Origin: JAQBQB01 sp963757185
GTDB taxonomy: Bacteria > Gemmatimonadota > Gemmatimonadetes > Gemmatimonadales > Gemmatimonadaceae
DNA: 64,000 nucleotides
Direction of reading: 5' to 3'
Assembly: GCA_963757185.1 (NCBI GenBank)
Contig: CAVWQI010000002.1
Location: 992,001-1,056,000 of the forward strand
The notes below the pieces were generated by a model. It was not told the origin of the DNA. It was given only the letters and a program-made list of their open reading frames with translations, and searched no databases. The stretch's first letter is position 1, and the number at the start of each line of letters is the position of its first letter. Shown here in pieces: positions 59,348-64,000 of the stretch. The position numbers and the translations under genes are program-made.

Positions 59348-60442
59348 ATGCGAATCGAAACAGCGACCGCCGCCGCGATCTTCGCGGCGGCGGTTTGTTC
59401 TTGTGCCCACCCCCGCGGCGCGGCGCGTGGTGCCGCGGGCGCGACGACGACGCGCGCGGCCACGCGCGGTTCGACGGGCCCCGCGCCTGAACCCGGCGAG
59501 CGGCACCTTGCCAGGATACGACAACTGACGTTCGGCGGCGAGAACGCCGAAGCCTATTTCAGCCGCGACGGGAGGCGGTTGATCTTCCAGTCGACGCGCG
59601 ACGGGCGCACGTGCGATCAGCAGTACGTCATGGACGTCGACGGCAGCAACGTCCACCGTGTCTCGACCGGCTTCGGAAAGACCACCTGCGGCTATTTCTT
59701 CGACGGAGACCGCCGGATCTTCTTTGCCTCGACGCACGCCGCCGACACTGCGTGCCCACCGAAGCCGGACCCTTCGAAAGGCTACGTGTGGGGTCTCGAT
59801 CCTTACGACATCTACGTCGCAAACCCGGATGGATCGTCGCTCCGGCGTCTCACGAGCTACGGCGTCTACACGGCCGAAGGAACCCTCTCTCCCGACGGAC
59901 AGACCGTCGTCTTCACGTCGCTCAAGGACGGCGATCTCGACATCTACACGATGCGCATCGACGGTACGAATCTGAGGCGGCTCACGTCTCAGCCCGGCTA
60001 CGACGGCGGTCCGTTCTTCTCGCCCGACGGAAAGCGGATCGTGTACCGCGCCTGGCACCCGGCCGACACGGCGCTCACCTCGTACCGCGAGTTGCTGCGC
60101 CAGCATCTCGTCCGGCCCAACCGGATGGAGATCTGGGTCATGAACGCCGACGGGTCCGACCAGCACCAGATCACCAATCTGGGCGGCGCCAACTTCGCGC
60201 CGTACTTCACCCCCGACGGCCGCAAGATCATCTTCTCGTCGAACTACAAGAATCCCAAGAGTCGAGATTTCGAATTGTATCTTGTGAATGACGACGGGAC
60301 GGGGCTGGAGCAGGTCACCCACCACGTCGAGTTCGACGGCTTTCCGATGTTCAGCCCCGACGGCACCAAGCTCGTCTGGGCGTCGGGACGCTCGTCCAAG
60401 GAAGGCGAGTTGAATCTCTTTATCGCAGACTGGAAGCCTTAG
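59348..60442 (+). CDS. TolB-like PD40 propeller lipoprotein
   Basis: A 364-residue lipoprotein (lipobox in AAAVCSCAH), with a low-complexity linker and six or so PD40/WD40-like blades: IRQLTFGGENAEAYFSRDGRRLIFQSTRDG, LSPDGQTVVFTSLKDGDLDIYTMRIDG, FFSPDGKRIVYRAWHP, FTPDGRKIIFSSNYKN and FSPDGTKLVWASGRS. TolB-like propellers are protein-interaction modules of the periplasm; no catalytic domain is fused. It begins 8 bases after the S41 stop and probably shares its transcript. A terminator-like hairpin lies within its signal-peptide codons. Its end overlaps the aldo/keto reductase by 4 bases. Confidence 0.88.
   Translation: MRIETATAAAIFAAAVCSCAHPRGAARGAAGATTTRAATRGSTGPAPEPGERHLARIRQLTFGGENAEAYFSRDGRRLIFQSTRDGRTCDQQYVMDVDGSNVHRVSTGFGKTTCGYFFDGDRRIFFASTHAADTACPPKPDPSKGYVWGLDPYDIYVANPDGSSLRRLTSYGVYTAEGTLSPDGQTVVFTSLKDGDLDIYTMRIDGTNLRRLTSQPGYDGGPFFSPDGKRIVYRAWHPADTALTSYRELLRQHLVRPNRMEIWVMNADGSDQHQITNLGGANFAPYFTPDGRKIIFSSNYKNPKSRDFELYLVNDDGTGLEQVTHHVEFDGFPMFSPDGTKLVWASGRSSKEGELNLFIADWKP
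59366..59405 (+). terminator. Terminator-like hairpin inside the start of the PD40 lipoprotein gene
   Basis: A perfect 13-bp stem ACCGCCGCCGCGA / TCGCGGCGGCGGT with a 3-base loop (59366-59394), followed by TTGTTCTTGT. It lies 27 bases after the S41 stop yet within the next gene's signal sequence; it may partly terminate the upstream transcript. Confidence 0.55.
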
Positions 60443-61575
60443 CGCGCCCCCACCGCGGCGCGCAGGTTCTCGTCGACGTGCTCGGCGTGCTTCATCCCGA
60501 CGAGCGCCGTCGTGACGCCGGGAATCGATCTGGCGAACGCGATCGCGCGCTGAGCGTCGGTCTCGAGAGACGGGAACGCGTCGACCAGAGCGGCGGGCAG
60601 CCCGCCGATCAGTTTGCCCTGCATCAGCGTCGCGCTTCCCGCGACCATCAGATCGAGCGCCGCCGCGGCCTCGGCCGCCGGGAGAGCGTTGCCCCGCACC
60701 GTCTGCGTTGGAACCCGGATCGCCTCCGGCATCGCGAGGTTGATCGGCATCTGAACCGCGCGAAAATGATGGTCCTTTCCGCCGGCGTCGCGCGCCAGCC
60801 CGACAAGATCCTCGAGCTCGAGATGGTCCGCCGCGTCGGGCGTCGAACGGAGGCCGTTCCAGGTGGCACAGCCGTAGACGCCGATCTCGCCGCGTGACGC
60901 GGAGTCCTCGAGAATCGAAAACGCCGAGCGGATTCGCGCCCTCAATTCCTCGCGACCCACCGTGGACACCTGCTGTTCAGGGTTGTGCAGGTAGTACACG
61001 TCGATACACCGCACGCCGAGGTTCTGGCGGCTCTTCGCCAGACAGAACCGGATGAAGCGGGGCGCGAGGCTGTGCCCGCCGCCGACGATCTCCGCCGGCA
61101 GGAGAATTTCTGTGTCGATGAACTCGCGTTTGACGTATGCGCGATACTCGTCGCGCGACGCTGGCGGCTGGCCATCCAGCGGGATATATCCGCCCTTCGA
61201 GCACAGAACGACCTCGTCGCGCGACACGTCGCCGGACGCAGTCAATCGCCGTAGTGCGGTGCCGACCGCACGCTCCGACCGTTGGCCGCGATAGTTGAGC
61301 GCCGTGTCGATCACGTTGACCCCGGAGCGCACGGCATGTTCGACCGAAGCAACGTACGCCTCGTCGTCTGCCGCGGTCGGCTCGCCGAGGTACGTGCCGA
61401 TGCCGATCGACGAGACCGTCGTGTGCAGCGGCGCCGCGCGGAAGTAATCCGCGGCGAACCCTGGCGCGAACCGATCCCGGTACCGCGCGGTACCTGCCCC
61501 GTTCGCGCGCTGCGACGGAGCCTCGTCGCTCGTGGACGCGACGGCCTCGCGCGTGCGGGGGGGCCTGGTGGTCAT
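60439..61575 (-). CDS. Aldo/keto reductase
   Basis: A 378-residue protein starting at ATG 61575 (ATG 61614 would add 13). Signature pieces: SSIGIGTYLGEPTAADDEAYVASVEHAVRSGVNVIDTALNYRGQRSERAVG (Asp-Tyr catalytic motif in DTALNY), CIDVYYLHNPEQQ, IGVYGCATWNG, and IPGVTTALVGMKHAEHVDENL as the NADPH-binding end. The normal catalytic Lys (VVLCSKGGY) and His (YYLHNP) are present. It reduces an aldehyde or ketone, substrate unknown; a related fold occurs in glucose and arabinose reductases. Convergent with the PD40 gene, divergent from M1. Confidence 0.88.
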   Translation of the reverse strand: MTTRPPRTREAVASTSDEAPSQRANGAGTARYRDRFAPGFAADYFRAAPLHTTVSSIGIGTYLGEPTAADDEAYVASVEHAVRSGVNVIDTALNYRGQRSERAVGTALRRLTASGDVSRDEVVLCSKGGYIPLDGQPPASRDEYRAYVKREFIDTEILLPAEIVGGGHSLAPRFIRFCLAKSRQNLGVRCIDVYYLHNPEQQVSTVGREELRARIRSAFSILEDSASRGEIGVYGCATWNGLRSTPDAADHLELEDLVGLARDAGGKDHHFRAVQMPINLAMPEAIRVPTQTVRGNALPAAEAAAALDLMVAGSATLMQGKLIGGLPAALVDAFPSLETDAQRAIAFARSIPGVTTALVGMKHAEHVDENLRAAVGAR

Positions 61576-61676
61576 TGGTGTCTCAGAGCTACTCCCGCTT
61601 GCGAGCTGACGCAAGTTCGATCGCTGGCGGGCGGGCGCGCATCGCCGTCCACTGTCGCCCCACGGAGGGATTCCGC

Positions 61677-63728
61677 GTGTACCGCCTGATCGTTTTCCTG
61701 GCTTTCGTCGCTTCGGTCTCTTGCGTCGGGCGCGGCGCGCCCGTGCTCGTGCCTGTTCGCGTCGATTCTCTGGCGGGGCATCTGACCGAGACGGCCGCGA
61801 CGCCTACGCGTCCGATCTTCACCGTGGACGGCGATCCGTTCCATCGACTGGGTCGGATGGATTGGCCGGGGCCGAACGAGTATCGCGGGCCCGACGGTGC
61901 CCCCGGGCCCTCCTACTGGCAGCAGCGGGCGGACTACACGATCGTCGCGACGCTCGACACCGGCGCCAAGACCATTCGCGGCTCCGTGAGCATCAGGTAC
62001 ACCAACAACTCGCCTGACACGTTGCGATACGTCTGGCTGCAGCTCGACCAGAATCTCTATCGCGCGACGAGCAAGGGGGCGGCACTCTTCCCGGGCGACT
62101 CGCGGGTCGCAGCAGGCGGATTTCATGGGGGCGACGACGTCACCGGCATCGAGGTGAACGGACGCACCGCCGTCGGGCGAATCGACGACACGATGATGGA
62201 GGTGGAGTTGGAGTCGCCGGTGCTGCCGCGCGGAGGCGTCGCGACCATCGGCATGCAGTACTCGTTCGAGGTGCCGAGTCTGGGATCGGATCGTATGGGT
62301 CGCGACAGCGCGCTCTACGAAATCGCGCAATGGTATCCGCGAATGGTCGTATACGACGACGTGCGAGGGTGGAACACGGATCCGTACCTCGGGCAGGGTG
62401 AGTTCTATCTCGAATACGGCAACATCGACTATTCCATCACCGTTCCAGCCGGCTACGTGGTGGCCGGCAGCGGGGTGCTCCAGAATCGCGGCGCGGTGCT
62501 GTCGCCCGCGCAGATTGATCGGCTCGACCGGGCCGCACGATCGCCGTCGGCCGTGCAGGTCATCACAGCGGACGAGGCCGCGGCGGCACGTCGTCAACCT
62601 GTGCCCGGCACCAAGACTTGGTGGTTCCGCGCCGAGCACGTGCGCGACGTGGCGTGGGCGGCGGCGCCGGACTTCCGCTGGGACGCGGCCGGTTGGGACG
62701 GCGTCCTAACGCAAGCGTTGTATGAGTTTCCGAAAGCCGGTCGCGCCTGGGAATCGGCCGCGGAGCAGACGCAGTGGTCCATTCGCACTTACTCCGGGCT
62801 GTGGATGCGGTACCCGTATCCGCAGGCGACGAGCGTGGCCGGCCCGGTGCACGGCATGGAGTACCCGATGTTCGTCATGGCGGGATACGGCAACGCGGAT
62901 CCCGCGTCGACGTTCGCCACGATCGATCACGAGCAGGGGCACGAGTGGTTCCCGATGATTGTCGGCTCGAATGAGCGCCGGTACGCGTGGATGGACGAAG
63001 GCTTCGACACATATCAGAACGCGTTTTCCGTCGAACGGCGCGTGCCTGGCACCGACGCCTTTCCACCGTATCTCGCCAGTTGGCGCGCGGCCGTGGACAA
63101 CGGACGACAGGCACCGCTCATGACGCCGCCCGACCGCATCGACGCCGAGGGTCTCGACGCAGTCGGCTATCGAAAACCAGGGGCGGTTCTCCTCGCCCTC
63201 CGCAACGACGTCATCGGTCGCGAGACGATGGATCGAGCGATGCGCGAGTACGTGCGGCGGTGGGCGTTCAGGCATCCGACACCCGGCGATTTCTTTCGGA
63301 CCGTCGAGAATGTGTCCGGCCAGGACCTCTCATGGTTCTGGAACGCCTTCTTCTACGGCACCGACGTGCTCGACATCGCGGTCGACGGCGTGACGATGCG
63401 ACAGGCGAAAGGAGAGAACGTCGCGGAAGTCCATTTACGGCGCGTGACTACGATACCGTTTCCGGTGACGATGCGGCTCAAGTTGAACGACCTCACGACC
63501 CAGGACGTGCGCCTGCCCGTCGAGATCTGGTCGCGCGGCGATCGTTACGTGGCGACGATCGCTGTGCAGCGGCCCGTCGTCGGTGTTCGTCTGTGGCCGG
63601 ATCGGAGCGTTCCCGATTTCAACGCGTCGAACGACGTCTGGGGCGACGTGCCGCCGGCCGACGCTCGCCCCGCGTCGACGAGCGGCGGGATTGTTCCCCC
63701 TATTCCGCCCGCGCCCGTTCGCCGCTAG
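61677..63728 (+). CDS. M1 family metallopeptidase, lipoprotein
   Basis: GTG at 61677 is the preferred start: GGAGGG lies 7 bases upstream and it yields a lipoprotein signal (VYRLIVFLAFVASVSC). The frame continues upstream to 61575 without a signal. The 683-residue product carries an aminopeptidase N-like N-terminal sandwich, the GPVHGMEYPMFVM substrate motif (variant of GxMEN) and the zinc site HEQGHEW (His418, Glu419, His422) with Glu441 in WMDEGFDTYQ. It would release N-terminal residues at the outer face of the periplasm. The tail is Pro-rich. Confidence 0.9.
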   Translation: MYRLIVFLAFVASVSCVGRGAPVLVPVRVDSLAGHLTETAATPTRPIFTVDGDPFHRLGRMDWPGPNEYRGPDGAPGPSYWQQRADYTIVATLDTGAKTIRGSVSIRYTNNSPDTLRYVWLQLDQNLYRATSKGAALFPGDSRVAAGGFHGGDDVTGIEVNGRTAVGRIDDTMMEVELESPVLPRGGVATIGMQYSFEVPSLGSDRMGRDSALYEIAQWYPRMVVYDDVRGWNTDPYLGQGEFYLEYGNIDYSITVPAGYVVAGSGVLQNRGAVLSPAQIDRLDRAARSPSAVQVITADEAAAARRQPVPGTKTWWFRAEHVRDVAWAAAPDFRWDAAGWDGVLTQALYEFPKAGRAWESAAEQTQWSIRTYSGLWMRYPYPQATSVAGPVHGMEYPMFVMAGYGNADPASTFATIDHEQGHEWFPMIVGSNERRYAWMDEGFDTYQNAFSVERRVPGTDAFPPYLASWRAAVDNGRQAPLMTPPDRIDAEGLDAVGYRKPGAVLLALRNDVIGRETMDRAMREYVRRWAFRHPTPGDFFRTVENVSGQDLSWFWNAFFYGTDVLDIAVDGVTMRQAKGENVAEVHLRRVTTIPFPVTMRLKLNDLTTQDVRLPVEIWSRGDRYVATIAVQRPVVGVRLWPDRSVPDFNASNDVWGDVPPADARPASTSGGIVPPIPPAPVRR

Positions 63729-63777
63729 TGTCGAGAGCGTCGGGTGATCGTCTGATGGCAGAGGGCCTGCAGTCGGC

Positions 63778-63787
63778 TTAAATTTAA
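63778..63787. promoter_or_regulatory. AT-rich palindrome upstream of the desaturase
   Basis: TTAAATTTAA is a perfect 10-bp palindrome 38 bases before the desaturase start, in otherwise GC-rich DNA. It could be a -10 region or an operator; no regulator can be named. Confidence 0.3.
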
Positions 63788-63825
63788 GGTTCTAGCCGTT
63801 CTCGTTCCCAGAATTCGGAGTCGCA

Positions 63826-64000
63826 ATGCCCGGTTTCGGCGTGTGGGCCGCGCGGTGGTGGATGCCTGTCGTATTCATCATCGTCGCTGGACACCTCACG
63901 AACGTCTGTGTCACGCTCTTCCTGCACCGCTCGCAGACCCATCGCGGCGTGCGGCTTCACTACATCGCGGCGCTTCCCATGCGCCTCTGGCTGTGGCTCA
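63826..64000 (+). CDS. Acyl-CoA/fatty acid desaturase (partial, N-terminus only)
   Basis: ATG at 63826 after CGGAG opens a frame that continues to the window edge (58 codons seen). The product starts with a membrane helix (WWMPVVFIIVAGHLTNVCVTLFL) and the first histidine box HRSQTHRG, then RLHYIAALPMRLWLWL. This is the N-terminal pattern of the acyl-CoA desaturase-like (delta-9) membrane di-iron family, which puts a double bond into acyl chains to keep membranes fluid. The remaining histidine boxes lie outside the window. Confidence 0.8.
   Translation, partial: MPGFGVWAARWWMPVVFIIVAGHLTNVCVTLFLHRSQTHRGVRLHYIAALPMRLWLWL

Noticed and set aside
1..64000. tRNA, rRNA, insertion sequences or prophage
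   Set aside because: Reading the gaps between genes, no cloverleaf, rRNA segment, transposase or phage gene was found; a covariance-model search would be decisive.

Overview
The window is a GC-rich, densely coded bacterial chromosome segment (about 48 protein genes, no gap between genes above 300 bases, no rRNA, tRNA, CRISPR array, insertion sequence or prophage seen). Gene content points to a heterotrophic soil or sediment bacterium of the Gemmatimonadota type: many secreted peptidases with TolB/DPP-IV-like propellers, a PadR + ADOP-type permease pair, BIG2-domain lipoproteins, CarboxypepD_reg/plug proteins and a futalosine-pathway menaquinone gene. The phylum is an inference from content; no marker RNA is present.

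Layout. 1-4 kb: sugar locus (FucI-family isomerase, divergent lipoprotein sugar-binding protein, GH27 alpha-galactosidase). 4-16.5 kb: peptide-degradation block (S9 peptidase, two M24-type/M20 enzymes, a tricorn-like protease) interrupted by a tandemly duplicated DUF350 + lytic transglycosylase cassette. Three genes in 8.4-14.9 kb carry single-base reading-frame breaks, either real lesions or assembly indels. 16.5-19.5 kb: PadR regulator with a perfect 9+9 bp inverted repeat at its start codon, followed by an ADOP/MacB-like permease. 19.6-21.6 kb: flotillin and a histidine-rich NfeD-like membrane protein. 21.8-33.8 kb: two minus-strand operons (Gfo/Idh + DUF1080 + MFS; TIM-barrel isomerase + DUF885 + GMC flavoprotein + gluconate-DH subunit 3 + Gfo/Idh), which together look like a periplasmic 3-keto-glycoside oxidation and cleavage route. 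A BIG2 lipoprotein with an exact metzincin zinc motif lies between them.

34-51 kb: GH20 hexosaminidase, SixA-like phosphatase, outer-membrane barrel, M24 and M16 peptidases, a large lipoprotein nuclease (lamin-tail, BIG2, NUC and PKD domains), a second S9 peptidase, a GH15 glucoamylase/trehalase, a metallo-beta-lactamase-fold hydrolase, a GNAT enzyme and an orphan plug protein. 51-57.7 kb: housekeeping and information genes (glutamine synthetase I-alpha, zinc-ribbon membrane protein, MqnD, an acidic/histone-H1-like bipolar protein, MerR regulator, SDR, a plasmid-type replication initiator A, a small conserved-looking protein). 57.7-64 kb: S41 protease, PD40 lipoprotein, aldo/keto reductase, M1 peptidase and the start of a fatty-acid desaturase.

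Functionally the window reads as a polymer-scavenging genome: secreted proteases, nuclease, glycosidases and a lytic transglycosylase feed peptide, nucleotide and sugar uptake. Gly/Arg (RGG) low-complexity inserts recur in three separate propeller peptidases. All functional calls rest on reading conserved motifs by eye; no database search was run.
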